DNA of 64,000 nt, taken from assembly GCF_009689005.1 (NCBI RefSeq), contig NZ_AP021879.1, forward strand, positions 4,952,652 to 5,016,651, given 5' to 3'. The translations under genes and the position numbers were made by a program. Shown here piece after piece: positions 1 to 7,735 of the stretch (position 1 is the stretch's first letter; each line of letters starts with the position of its first letter). This stretch comes from Desulfosarcina ovata subsp. ovata. Lineage in GTDB: Bacteria > Desulfobacterota > Desulfobacteria > Desulfobacterales > Desulfosarcinaceae. Under the pieces are notes generated by a model. That model searched no databases and was not told the DNA's origin. It saw only the letters and a list, made by a program, of their open reading frames with translations.

Positions 1-43
1 GCTTTTAAACCATTGATCCCCGTTTGCCGTTCAGGAGGCCCCC

Positions 44-946
44 ATGCATGTCTTTATTGCCGGTGCATCCGGGTTTGTCGGTACGGCCTTGAGCCGTTTT
101 CTGCTGGATGCCGGAACCACCGTTACGGGGGTGGGACGATCCCGCACCCACCCCTTTGAATCGGTGCCGGCGTTTACCTGGCTTTCCGCCGACACCACCC
201 AGGCCGGTCCATGGCAAACGGCCGTGGCCGAGGCCGACGCCGTGGTCAACCTGACCGGCTGTACGATTTTCAAGCGCTGGACGAGGGGCTACAAGGCCCG
301 TATGGTCGACAGCCGGATCCGCACCACCGGCAACATCGTTGAGGCGATGAAAGGCGGGCATCAACGCTTGCTGAGCACATCGGCGGTGGGCTATTACGGC
401 AGCCGGGGGGATGAAGACCTTACCGAGGACTCTGCGCCGGGAGATGATTTCCTGGCCCGCCTGGCCGTCGATTGGGAACAGACCGCCCGTCAGGCCGGGG
501 AAAAGGGCGTTCGGGTAAGCATCATGCGTTTTGGCGTGGTGCTGGGGGCCGGCGGCGGAGCCCTGGCCCGGATGCTGCCGGCCTTTCGGCGGTTTGCCGG
601 CGGCCCGCTGGGCAGCGGCCGGCAGTGGTTCGCCTGGATTCACCTGGCCGATGTGCTGGCCGGGATCCAGTATCTCCTGGACGGTGAGACCGCCGCCGGC
701 ATTTACAATTTTTGCGCACCGCAAACCGTCCGCCAGAAAGATTTTGCCAGCCGACTGGGCGACGCCTTGGGCCGTCCGGCCTGGTTGCCGGCCCCCTCAC
801 CGGCATTGAAGCTGGTGCTGGGCGAGGTGGCCCAGGTGCTGCTGGCCAGCCAGAAGGTGCATCCCCGGCAGCTTTTGGCGGAGCACTTTCCATTCCGCTT
901 TGGCGACCTGGACCGTGCCCTGGCCGATCTGGTCCGGCGGCCATGA
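44..946 (+). CDS. TIGR01777-type NAD(P)-binding epimerase family protein
   Basis: A 300-residue extended short-chain dehydrogenase/reductase-like protein of the YfcH/TIGR01777 type. The N-terminus carries the Rossmann nucleotide-binding motif GASGFVG (about residues 7-13), and the middle has STSAVGYYG, the family's Ser/Tyr active-site region. Length matches the family. The ATG at 44 follows a strong AGGAGG ribosome site. Family members are predicted cytoplasmic sugar-nucleotide or cell-division-related epimerases, but their substrates are not established. The stop codon overlaps the ATG of the next gene (ATGA), so the two are probably translationally coupled. Family assignment is firm; function is open. 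Confidence 0.88.
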   Translation: MHVFIAGASGFVGTALSRFLLDAGTTVTGVGRSRTHPFESVPAFTWLSADTTQAGPWQTAVAEADAVVNLTGCTIFKRWTRGYKARMVDSRIRTTGNIVEAMKGGHQRLLSTSAVGYYGSRGDEDLTEDSAPGDDFLARLAVDWEQTARQAGEKGVRVSIMRFGVVLGAGGGALARMLPAFRRFAGGPLGSGRQWFAWIHLADVLAGIQYLLDGETAAGIYNFCAPQTVRQKDFASRLGDALGRPAWLPAPSPALKLVLGEVAQVLLASQKVHPRQLLAEHFPFRFGDLDRALADLVRRP

Positions 947-2442
947 GCCGGTCCGCCCGCACGGCCAGCGCCTATCACCGGTTGACCGGCTACCGGCGTG
1001 GCCGACTGACGCCCCATGCCCTGGATTGGGCCCATCAGCCGCGTCCGAGAAAACCATACCCGCAATTGGCCCGGATCCCGTTTCCCACCGATCTGAGCAT
1101 GCCGGAGATGGACTATGCCGATCTGGTATGCCAAGCCGGTCAATCGGTGCCGGCGCCTCAAACGGATCTGGATCTGAACACCCTGGCGGCCCTTTTTCAC
1201 CTGACCCATGCCGTGACCGCCCGCAGCATGCACGGGGACCAGCCGTTTTACTATCGCAGCATCGCTTCGGCCGGCGCCCTCTATCCTTTTGAAATGTACC
1301 TGGCCGTTCACGACGTTCAAGGGGTTGCGGCTGGGGTTTACCACTACGATCTTTTCGATTTCGCCCTGACCCGCCTGCGCGAAGGGGCGGTGCCGTTGAC
1401 GCCCTCCTCCGCCAGGCGCGTTGCGGCCACCATTTACATCAGCGGCATTTTTTTTCGCAGCGCCTGGAAGTACAGAGGCCGGGCCTATCGGTATGTGCTG
1501 CTGGATGCCGGGCACCTGCTGGAGAACCTGCGCCTGGCCCTGACGGCCCTGGGGCTGGGCTTTTGCGTTCATACGGATTTCGATGACGCCCGCGTCGCGG
1601 CCCTGTTGGGACTGGATGAGGGCCGGGAGGGCGGGCTGGTTTGCGTTCATCTTTTTTCCAGTGAGGGGGGAAAGGGCAGGCTTGCCCCGGTCGCCGACCC
1701 ATCCCCGTTGCCCAACGATATCCGCGACGCATCGAGAGTCTCCGCCAGGGAGGTGACCTACACTGAAATTCAGGAGATCCATCGTGCCGGTTATGGACCC
1801 GCGCCGACAGCCACCGGAAGGGAGCGCCAGCCTGTCAGCCCCGGCTGGCATCCCCGGACATGGATCGATCTGCCACCATCGTCACCCGCCGGGCATACGG
1901 ACTACGCACGGCTATTGTGGCAGCGCCGCTCGCGGCGGAATTTCGTTTCCCAATCCATATCCATGGACCACCTGGCCGCTTTTCTGGATCCGATGGCCAC
2001 GTCTGTCGCGGGCACCTGCATGCCAACGGGGGAAATTGTTGCCATCGGTCTGCTGGCCGGTGCCGGCACGCCCGTCGCCCCCGGGGCCTATCTATTCGAT
2101 CCGCACGGTCGCCGGCTGGGTCAGCTGGCCGGTGGCGCCATGCTGGAATCCATGGCGCGCGCCTGCCTGGATCAGATGTGGCTGAAAAATGCCGCTTTCC
2201 ACCTGCTTTTCGTGTCCGATCCAAAGGCGCTGGATCAAGCTTGGGGGGCGCGGGGATACCGTTACGCCATGCTCGAAGCCGGCCGCCTGGGTCAGCAGGC
2301 CTACCTGGCGGCAACGGCACTGGGTTGGGGCGCCTGCGGCATCGGGGCGATTTACGATCGGGAAGCGGCCGATCTGCTGGGGCTGACCCGCGACGGGGCC
2401 CTGCTCTATCTGGTCGGAATCGGTCCGCTCAAAGGGCGTTGA
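943..2442 (+). CDS. SagB-type dehydrogenase, tandem nitroreductase domains
   Basis: A 499-residue protein with two nitroreductase-fold (FMN-dependent) halves. The opening SAYHRLTGYRRGR and LDWAHQP are typical of SagB/ThcOx-family dehydrogenases. The first domain spans about residues 80-240 (RSIASAGALYPFE is the FMN-site signature) and the second about 310-495 (RRSRRNF, ALGWGACGIG). SagB proteins oxidise azolines to azoles in peptide maturation, but two-domain stand-alone versions such as this are common without any cyclodehydratase, and none is nearby. The start at 943 is chosen because it overlaps the upstream stop in an ATGA junction; the reading frame also extends further upstream. The physiological substrate is unknown. 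Confidence 0.85.
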   Translation: MSRSARTASAYHRLTGYRRGRLTPHALDWAHQPRPRKPYPQLARIPFPTDLSMPEMDYADLVCQAGQSVPAPQTDLDLNTLAALFHLTHAVTARSMHGDQPFYYRSIASAGALYPFEMYLAVHDVQGVAAGVYHYDLFDFALTRLREGAVPLTPSSARRVAATIYISGIFFRSAWKYRGRAYRYVLLDAGHLLENLRLALTALGLGFCVHTDFDDARVAALLGLDEGREGGLVCVHLFSSEGGKGRLAPVADPSPLPNDIRDASRVSAREVTYTEIQEIHRAGYGPAPTATGRERQPVSPGWHPRTWIDLPPSSPAGHTDYARLLWQRRSRRNFVSQSISMDHLAAFLDPMATSVAGTCMPTGEIVAIGLLAGAGTPVAPGAYLFDPHGRRLGQLAGGAMLESMARACLDQMWLKNAAFHLLFVSDPKALDQAWGARGYRYAMLEAGRLGQQAYLAATALGWGACGIGAIYDREAADLLGLTRDGALLYLVGIGPLKGR

Positions 2443-2531
2443 TCCGCCGAAAAATGGCCTGAAAAGGGTTGATCCCTATTTCCTGCCGGCGTATAAAACG
2501 GCTTTTTCCATACCAGCCAGGGGGTTCAACC

Positions 2532-3473
2532 ATGTCGACCGATCTGAAGGTATTCAGTGGCAGCGCCAATCCGAAGCTGGCCGAATCGATCTGCCAATTC
2601 CTGGGGATCAGCCTCAGCCAGATGGAGGTGTCTCGTTTCTCCAACGACAATCTGTTTGTCCAGATCCAGGAGAATGTCCGTGAAAAGGATGTGTTCGTCG
2701 TCCAGCCGTTTACGGCCCCGGTGGGCGACACCATCATGGAACTGTTCATTATCCTGGATGCGTTGCGCAGTGCGTCGGCGCGGCGGATCACGGCGGTGAT
2801 CCCTTACTTCTCCTACGCCCGTTCGGACAAGAAAGATGCTCCGCGGATCTCCATCGCCGGCCGGCTCATGGCCGACCTGATCAAAACCGCCGGGGCCAAC
2901 CGTGTGCTGACCATGGACCTGCATTCGGATGCCGTACATGGGTTTTTCAGCGTGCCGGTGGACCATCTGACCGCCGTGCCCTATTTTGTCGAGCATTTTC
3001 GCCGCCAGCTGGATCTGGACAACGCCGTGGTCGTGGCCACCGATGCCGGCGGTGCCAAGCGGGCCGGCCGTTTCGCCAAACGCATTCATCTGCCCATGGC
3101 CATTATCGACAAGCGGCGCATTGCCGACACCAAGGTGGTCCAGGGACTGGTGGTGGGTGACGTGAAGGGGCGTGATGCCATCATTTTTGAAGACGAAATC
3201 TCAACCGGAGGGACACTGGCCGAATCGGTCAAGACCCTGACCAATGCCGGTGTCAACAGCATTCACGTGGGCGCCACCCACGGGGTGCTCTGCGGTCCGG
3301 CCGTGGAACGGCTGGTGAACAGCGATATGGCCTCCGTGGTTGTGACCAACACGGTCTACCTGCCGCCGGACAAGCAGCGGGAGAAGATTCACACCCTTTC
3401 CGTGGCGCCCCTTTTTGCCGAGGCCATCCGGCGGATCCACACCGGCGAAAGTGTCGGCGCCCTGTTCGACTGA
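2532..3473 (+). CDS. prs: Ribose-phosphate pyrophosphokinase (PRPP synthetase)
   Basis: Converts ribose 5-phosphate and ATP to PRPP for purine, pyrimidine, histidine and NAD synthesis in the cytoplasm. The 313 residues match the family. Visible signatures are the N-terminal KVFSGSANPKLAESI, the metal-binding stretch TMDLHSDAVHGFF and the PRPP-binding loop IIFEDEISTGGTL near residue 220, where the usual DDxxxTGG appears as EDEISTGG. The ATG at 2532 is preferred over an in-frame ATG at 2469 because conserved sequence begins there and CAGGGGG lies just upstream. The family call is confident; catalytic class is not decided. Confidence 0.9.
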   Translation: MSTDLKVFSGSANPKLAESICQFLGISLSQMEVSRFSNDNLFVQIQENVREKDVFVVQPFTAPVGDTIMELFIILDALRSASARRITAVIPYFSYARSDKKDAPRISIAGRLMADLIKTAGANRVLTMDLHSDAVHGFFSVPVDHLTAVPYFVEHFRRQLDLDNAVVVATDAGGAKRAGRFAKRIHLPMAIIDKRRIADTKVVQGLVVGDVKGRDAIIFEDEISTGGTLAESVKTLTNAGVNSIHVGATHGVLCGPAVERLVNSDMASVVVTNTVYLPPDKQREKIHTLSVAPLFAEAIRRIHTGESVGALFD

Positions 3474-3510
3474 GACGGCTTTCCTTTGGCCACCCGACAG
3501 AGGTGACGTT

Positions 3511-3621
3511 TTGCAGATTACCAGCGAAATTTGGCAGGTGGGGGGAGAGGGATTTACGGCCGCTGCCGATGCGGCTGCTTATCTGATCTGTTTCTTCAGC
3601 CGGCCTGAACCGATGCCATGA
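3511..3621 (+). pseudogene. Short ORF resembling the N-terminus of MBL-fold hydrolases
   Basis: A 36-codon frame opening with TTG behind a good GAGGTGA ribosome site, ending in a TGA that overlaps the ATG of the PIN-domain gene. Its peptide (ITSEIWQVGGEGFTAAADAA, then AYLI) looks like the first strands of metallo-beta-lactamase-fold hydrolases, which often begin with IWQVGG and a xxDAAxYL element. The rest of such an enzyme, including the HxHxDH metal site, is missing. It is either a truncated remnant or a short translated leader that couples to the PIN gene. Resemblance is from memory of the family, so confidence is low. Confidence 0.35.
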
Positions 3622-4178
3622 ATGACCCTGGATGCGATTGTGGCCCAGTACTGCCAGCGGCGATCATCGATGCGTCCTCGGCGATTCTGCTGTTCAAGGC
3701 GGAGCTGATCGCCGATTGCTGTGCGATGCTGCAGCTTTTCATGACCCGTTCCGTTTTTAAAGAGGTCACCGTGCCCGACCGGCCGGGGGCCGATGGACTG
3801 CGCCGGCTGGTCGGCCGGCGATCGGGTTTCCGCCTGCTGGGCGACCCCATGGGGGCCCTTCCCGCCCGGGCATGCGCCGATCTCCAGCGACTGCATCAAG
3901 GGGAACGCGATACGCTGCACCATTATCTGAACGGCAGGGGCCGTTTCGTGATCATCGATGACGGAAAAGCGGTCAAGGTGTGCCGCCGGCAAGGCATTTT
4001 CCACATCAATGCCCTGCTTTGTCCCCGGCTGCTATTTTTCTGCGGGCGATTGCCGGAAGATCGGATGCACCGCCATTTTGCGCGCCTTGCCGCCCTCGGG
4101 CGTTACGCCAGGCCCGTGATGGCCTGGGCGGCGGCCTGTTCGCGATCGGATCTGGCATATTTCATGGATGGTCAATAG
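3618..4178 (+). CDS. PIN-domain protein
   Basis: 186 residues. The pattern matches a PIN-fold nuclease: a first acidic residue in IIDASSAILLFKAEL (about residues 16-30), then HQGERDTLHHYL (acidic Glu near residue 95) and FVIIDDGKAVKVCRRQGI (Asp pair near 112-113). PIN domains are Mg-dependent RNases, frequently toxins of toxin-antitoxin pairs, but no recognisable antitoxin gene precedes it; only the 36-codon frame overlaps its start. The C-terminal third is longer than in small VapC toxins and is not recognised. Ribonuclease activity is inferred from the spaced acidic residues only. Confidence 0.6.
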   Translation: MNDPGCDCGPVLPAAIIDASSAILLFKAELIADCCAMLQLFMTRSVFKEVTVPDRPGADGLRRLVGRRSGFRLLGDPMGALPARACADLQRLHQGERDTLHHYLNGRGRFVIIDDGKAVKVCRRQGIFHINALLCPRLLFFCGRLPEDRMHRHFARLAALGRYARPVMAWAAACSRSDLAYFMDGQ

Positions 4179-4191
4179 GGGGCGTCGGTGG

Positions 4192-4368
4192 CTAGGCCAT
4201 CACATTGATATTCTGTCCCAGGCTGCTTTGCGTAAGCAGCTGAGCGACCTCCTGCTGGTTTTCGGCCAGTTCGCTCAGCATGGCCATCTGGGCTTGCATG
4301 ACGGTTTGCATCTGTTGTGACGCACTGGCCATGGCCAGCGTATTCGAGGAAACGGTACTCACATCCAT
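4192..4368 (-). CDS. YjfB-like small putative motility protein
   Basis: A 58-residue frame reading leftwards, with AAGGAG five bases before the ATG at 4368. The peptide is Met/Gln/Ala rich (MASASQQMQTVMQAQMAM) and ends SSLGQNINVMA, like the closing LGQNIDI of the YjfB family, small proteins often annotated as putative motility proteins of unknown function. It is predicted to be a single amphipathic helix. It converges with the PIN gene and diverges from the dehydrogenase gene. No flagellar genes are in the window. Assignment rests on the C-terminal motif and size. Confidence 0.65.
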   Translation of the reverse strand: MDVSTVSSNTLAMASASQQMQTVMQAQMAMLSELAENQQEVAQLLTQSSLGQNINVMA

Positions 4369-4481
4369 TGGTTACTCCTTGGTTGCGGTTTGTTTTGCTA
4401 TCGGCCGCCGCCCGGGTCGGCTTGAGTGTTTTTTCGGGCGACCGGCGTCCATAATCAATCCAAATGCGGTAGTGATGGCCA

Positions 4482-4509
4482 ATTGCTCCGGCCCGTGGTA
4501 AAATATAAT
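4482..4509 (+). promoter_or_regulatory. Possible sigma-70 promoter for the alcohol dehydrogenase gene
   Basis: A perfect TATAAT lies at 4504-4509, about 45 bases before the ATG at 4554. A weak -35-like ATTGCT sits at 4482-4487 with a 16-base gap. The surrounding sequence is unusually A/T rich for this genome. Confidence 0.35.
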
Positions 4510-4553
4510 ATATTTGTCGAACCTATCATTCCAACCCCAAATGCGATGCGACC

Positions 4554-5597
4554 ATGAATCAAATGAAAGCCATGATGCTGACCCGCGTCCACGATCTGGC
4601 GGACGGGGATGCCCCCCTGGTTCCCCGGACCGTTCCCGTCCCCGATCCCGGTGACGCCGAAATTCTCATTCAGATCACCGCCTGCGGGGTCTGCCATACC
4701 GAACTGGACGAAATCGAAGGCCGTACCCCGCCGCCCCGTTTTCCGGTGATTCCCGGCCATCAGGTGGTGGGGCGGGTGGCTGCTGCCGGTTCCGGCGCCG
4801 ACCGGTTCGCCTTGGGGGCGCGGGTGGGGGTGGCCTGGATCCATCGGGCCTGCGGCCGTTGCGACCATTGCCGGGCCGGGCTGGAAAACCTCTGTGCCGA
4901 ATTCGCCGCCACCGGTCGGGATGCCCATGGGGGGTATGCCGAATTCATGACCGTGCATCAGGACTTCGCCTTCCCGATTCCCCAGCGCTTTTCCGATGTC
5001 CAGGCGGCCCCATTGCTGTGTGCCGGTGCCATCGGCTACCGTTCGCTCTCCCTCTGCCAGCTCAAGGATGGCCAGCGTCTCGGCCTGACCGGATTCGGTG
5101 CCTCCGCCCACCTGGTGCTCAAGATGGTCCGCCACCAATTCCCGGATGTGGCGGTCTACGTATTTGCCAGGAGTCCCGGCGAGCAGGAGTTTGCCCGCAG
5201 CCTGGGAGCCGTTTGGGCCGGGGACACCAAGGCCACGGCACCACAACCGCTGGACCGGATTATCGATACCACGCCGGCCTGGACGCCGGTGGTGGAGGCG
5301 CTCAGGAACCTCAGGCCCGGCGGCCGGCTGGTGATCAACGCCATCCGCAAGGAGGTGGCTGACCGTGAGGCCTTGCTCAACATGGATTACGCCACGCATC
5401 TGTGGCACGAGAAGGAGATCAAGAGTGTCGCCAACGTGGCCCGGACGGATGTCTCCCGTTTTCTGGATCTGGCCGACCGGATCCCCATCATTCCCGAGGT
5501 GGAGACCTTCGACCTGTCCGAGGCCAACCGGGCTCTGCTGGAGTTGAAGAACCGCAAAATCCGCGGAGCCAAGGTTCTGGTGATGGGACCACGCTGA
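4554..5597 (+). CDS. Zinc-dependent alcohol dehydrogenase family protein
   Basis: 347 residues, medium-chain dehydrogenase/reductase family. The catalytic-zinc segment CGVCHTELDEIEG is near residues 44-56 with PVIPGHQVVG following (GHE replaced by GHQ). The structural-zinc cysteines lie in CGRCDHCRAGLENLC at about 102-116. The NAD(P)-binding Rossmann glycine stretch LTGFGASAHLVL is near 181-192. It probably interconverts a primary alcohol and an aldehyde. The start at 4554 lacks a strong ribosome site, and an in-frame ATG at 4563 is possible. It stands alone between a divergent small gene and a hypothetical gene, so the physiological substrate cannot be inferred from context. Confidence 0.88.
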   Translation: MNQMKAMMLTRVHDLADGDAPLVPRTVPVPDPGDAEILIQITACGVCHTELDEIEGRTPPPRFPVIPGHQVVGRVAAAGSGADRFALGARVGVAWIHRACGRCDHCRAGLENLCAEFAATGRDAHGGYAEFMTVHQDFAFPIPQRFSDVQAAPLLCAGAIGYRSLSLCQLKDGQRLGLTGFGASAHLVLKMVRHQFPDVAVYVFARSPGEQEFARSLGAVWAGDTKATAPQPLDRIIDTTPAWTPVVEALRNLRPGGRLVINAIRKEVADREALLNMDYATHLWHEKEIKSVANVARTDVSRFLDLADRIPIIPEVETFDLSEANRALLELKNRKIRGAKVLVMGPR

Positions 5598-5712
5598 CGA
5601 TGCCGCGCCTTTTTTTTCCGTCACCCTAAAGCATTTTCTGTAACTGGCCGATATACTTTGTAACTGCCGGAACGAAAACGATTTATCCCCATGTCCATAT
5701 GGAGAATCCGCC

Positions 5713-6111
5713 GTGGGATCATTTATCGCCAACGGTTTCAAATTGATCAGCAGGCTGGATCGCGATATCGGCGTTGTGATCGACAACTGCCTGGGGTTTC
5801 TCTATTCCATGAACCTGATGCACGAGATGCGCCGGGAGATCGGCCAGATCGAATCGGAACTGTACGACATGGTCTACCTGGGCCGTACGCCGGCCGGTTG
5901 CGAGTTCAAGGAAAACCTTTTCCGGTTGCGTATTCTCCCGCTGATGAAACGGTTGGCCCCGGCAGGATATTACTTCGGGATCGACCCGGAATCGCGGGTG
6001 TTGCTCGGATACTGGCCGCAGCCCTCCGGCGTCTCGGAGCTTGATACCGGCACATCCCTTGATGATGTCGCCGAACCAACGGCGTTGCCCATCGATCACA
6101 GCTTGCCGTAA
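5713..6111 (+). CDS. Hypothetical protein, 132 residues
   Basis: Not recognised. The GTG at 5713 is chosen because GGAG lies eight bases upstream and no in-frame ATG is available. The N-terminal half (about residues 1-80) is predicted mostly helical, with mixed charge and no signal peptide or obvious membrane segment: LDRDIGVVIDNC, MRREIGQIESELYD. The C-terminal 45 residues are Pro/Gly/Asp rich and likely disordered. Codon use is like the neighbours, which supports it being a real gene. It lies just upstream of the AmmeMemoRadiSam operon, but about 110 bases and a candidate promoter separate them. Confidence 0.55.
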   Translation: MGSFIANGFKLISRLDRDIGVVIDNCLGFLYSMNLMHEMRREIGQIESELYDMVYLGRTPAGCEFKENLFRLRILPLMKRLAPAGYYFGIDPESRVLLGYWPQPSGVSELDTGTSLDDVAEPTALPIDHSLP

Positions 6112-6115
6112 TCCC

Positions 6116-6143
6116 TTGACACACCGTTTTGCCCCATTGTACT
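6116..6143 (+). promoter_or_regulatory. Candidate sigma-70 promoter for the AmmeMemoRadiSam operon
   Basis: TTGACA at 6116-6121 and TGTACT at 6138-6143 are separated by 16 bases, 82 bases ahead of the GTG at 6226. The -35 box is perfect; the -10 box matches four of six positions. Confidence 0.4.
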
Positions 6144-6225
6144 CCTGTCCATGAATCAAATGGGGTCTGTTCCCGTTTGCCCGCGCAACCAACCGCTATC
6201 GTTTCGCTGAAACGAAGGGGGCCGC

Positions 6226-7719
6226 GTGTTCACCCACCGCGATCTGTTTTTTGTGATTGGCTGGTTTTGTCTGGGATGGGTCATGCTTCTGCCGGCCATC
6301 GCCGGTGCCGGGGTGCGCGAGCCGGCCTGGGCCGGCTCCTTTTACCCGAAAACCCGCCTGGAACTGAGCCGACAACTGGACCGCCTGCTGACCCGGGCCG
6401 GCTTGGCGGAGAAAAGCGGCCACCCGCGGCGCGGTCTGCGGGCGCTGATCATGCCCCACGCCGGGTATGCCTATTCCGGCCTTACGGCGGCCCATGCCGC
6501 TGCGGCCATCCAGCGGGATGCCTTTGATCGTGTGATTCTGATGGGGCCGGATCACCGTGTGGGATTCTCCAATGCGGCATTGACCGAAGCCTCCCACTGG
6601 CGCACGCCCCTTGGCGACGTGCCGGTGGGCAGCCATACGTTGCGCCAGCGTTGGCCGGCGCTGTTCACCACGATCCCGGCATCGGACCGGCGGGAACACA
6701 GCTTGGAGGTGATCCTGCCATTTCTGCAGGTCCGCCTGTCGACATTCGAACTGATTCCCGTGGTGATGGGGCCCTGTGATGCCAACCGGATGGCCCGCGC
6801 CATCGCGTCGCTGATCAACGGCCCGCGTACGTTGCTGGTGATCAGTGCCGATCTGTCCCATTACCTGCCCGATGACGCCGCCGTGAAGCGCGACCACGCG
6901 ACGTTGGACCGGATCTTGGCGCTGGATCCGGACTGGCTGTCGGATCAGGAAAATCGAACCTGCGGCCGTTATCCAATCGGCGTGCTGCTGACCCTGGCCC
7001 GTGAGCGTCACTGGCGGCCGGAACTGCTGCACTACGCCAACAGTGGCGACACTGCCGGCACCAAAGATGCCGTTGTGGGCTACGCGGCGGTTGCTTTTTA
7101 TGGAGAAGAGACCATGCAGACTCAGTCCGAATCCCGCCCCCTGCTGGATTCCCGGCAGGGCGTCGCCCTGGTAACCCTGGCCCGGCAGACCTTGCTGCGC
7201 CATTTCAACGATCCCATCGATGCGACCGACGAACAGATCCTGGCCTCGCTGCTTGACGATGCGGCCCTCAAGGCAAAAAGCGGCACCTTTGTGACCCTGA
7301 AAATCGATAACCAGTTGCGCGGCTGCATCGGCAGCCTCTCTGCTCGGGGATCGATTGTCGACGGGGTCCGTGACAACGCCCTGAATGCGGCCTTTCACGA
7401 TCCCCGCTTTCCGCCCTTGAGCAGAAAGGAGCTGGATCAGGTGCACATCGAGGTGAGCGTGCTTACCGATCCGGTGCCGCTGGATTACAGCGATGGAGAT
7501 GATCTTCTGGTCAAGCTGCGGCCGGGGATCGACGGGGTGATCATTCGCCGAGGGTACGCCAGTGCCACCTTTTTGCCCCAGGTGTGGGAGCAGTTGCCGC
7601 GCCCGGACCAGTTTCTTTCCAACCTCTGCATGAAAGCCGGACTGCCGGCCGGCCAGTGGCGCCAGGGGGATCTGGAGGTTCAGACCTATCAGGTTCAATA
7701 CTTCGAAGAGACACGCTGA
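6226..7719 (+). CDS. amrBA: AmmeMemoRadiSam system proteins B and A fused (Memo-AMMECR1) with signal peptide
   Basis: 497 residues. Residues 1-28 form a hydrophobic signal sequence or anchor (FFVIGWFCLGWVMLLPAIAG). Residues about 34-290 are a Memo domain: AGSFYP, a metal-site-like MPHAGYAYSG, GPDHRVG, EHSLEVILPFLQ and ISADLSHYLP. Residues about 310-495 are an AMMECR1 domain: FVTLKIDNQLRGCIGSL, NALNAAFHDPRFPPL and LPQVWEQLP. Memo is related to extradiol dioxygenases and AMMECR1 has no established activity. The two usually occur as separate or fused partners of the radical SAM enzyme found two genes downstream. Export to the periplasm or outer membrane is inferred from the signal sequence. The GTG start follows a G-rich ribosome site. 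Confidence 0.88.
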   Translation: MFTHRDLFFVIGWFCLGWVMLLPAIAGAGVREPAWAGSFYPKTRLELSRQLDRLLTRAGLAEKSGHPRRGLRALIMPHAGYAYSGLTAAHAAAAIQRDAFDRVILMGPDHRVGFSNAALTEASHWRTPLGDVPVGSHTLRQRWPALFTTIPASDRREHSLEVILPFLQVRLSTFELIPVVMGPCDANRMARAIASLINGPRTLLVISADLSHYLPDDAAVKRDHATLDRILALDPDWLSDQENRTCGRYPIGVLLTLARERHWRPELLHYANSGDTAGTKDAVVGYAAVAFYGEETMQTQSESRPLLDSRQGVALVTLARQTLLRHFNDPIDATDEQILASLLDDAALKAKSGTFVTLKIDNQLRGCIGSLSARGSIVDGVRDNALNAAFHDPRFPPLSRKELDQVHIEVSVLTDPVPLDYSDGDDLLVKLRPGIDGVIIRRGYASATFLPQVWEQLPRPDQFLSNLCMKAGLPAGQWRQGDLEVQTYQVQYFEETR

Positions 7720-7735
7720 CGGCGGTGTCCGTGGC

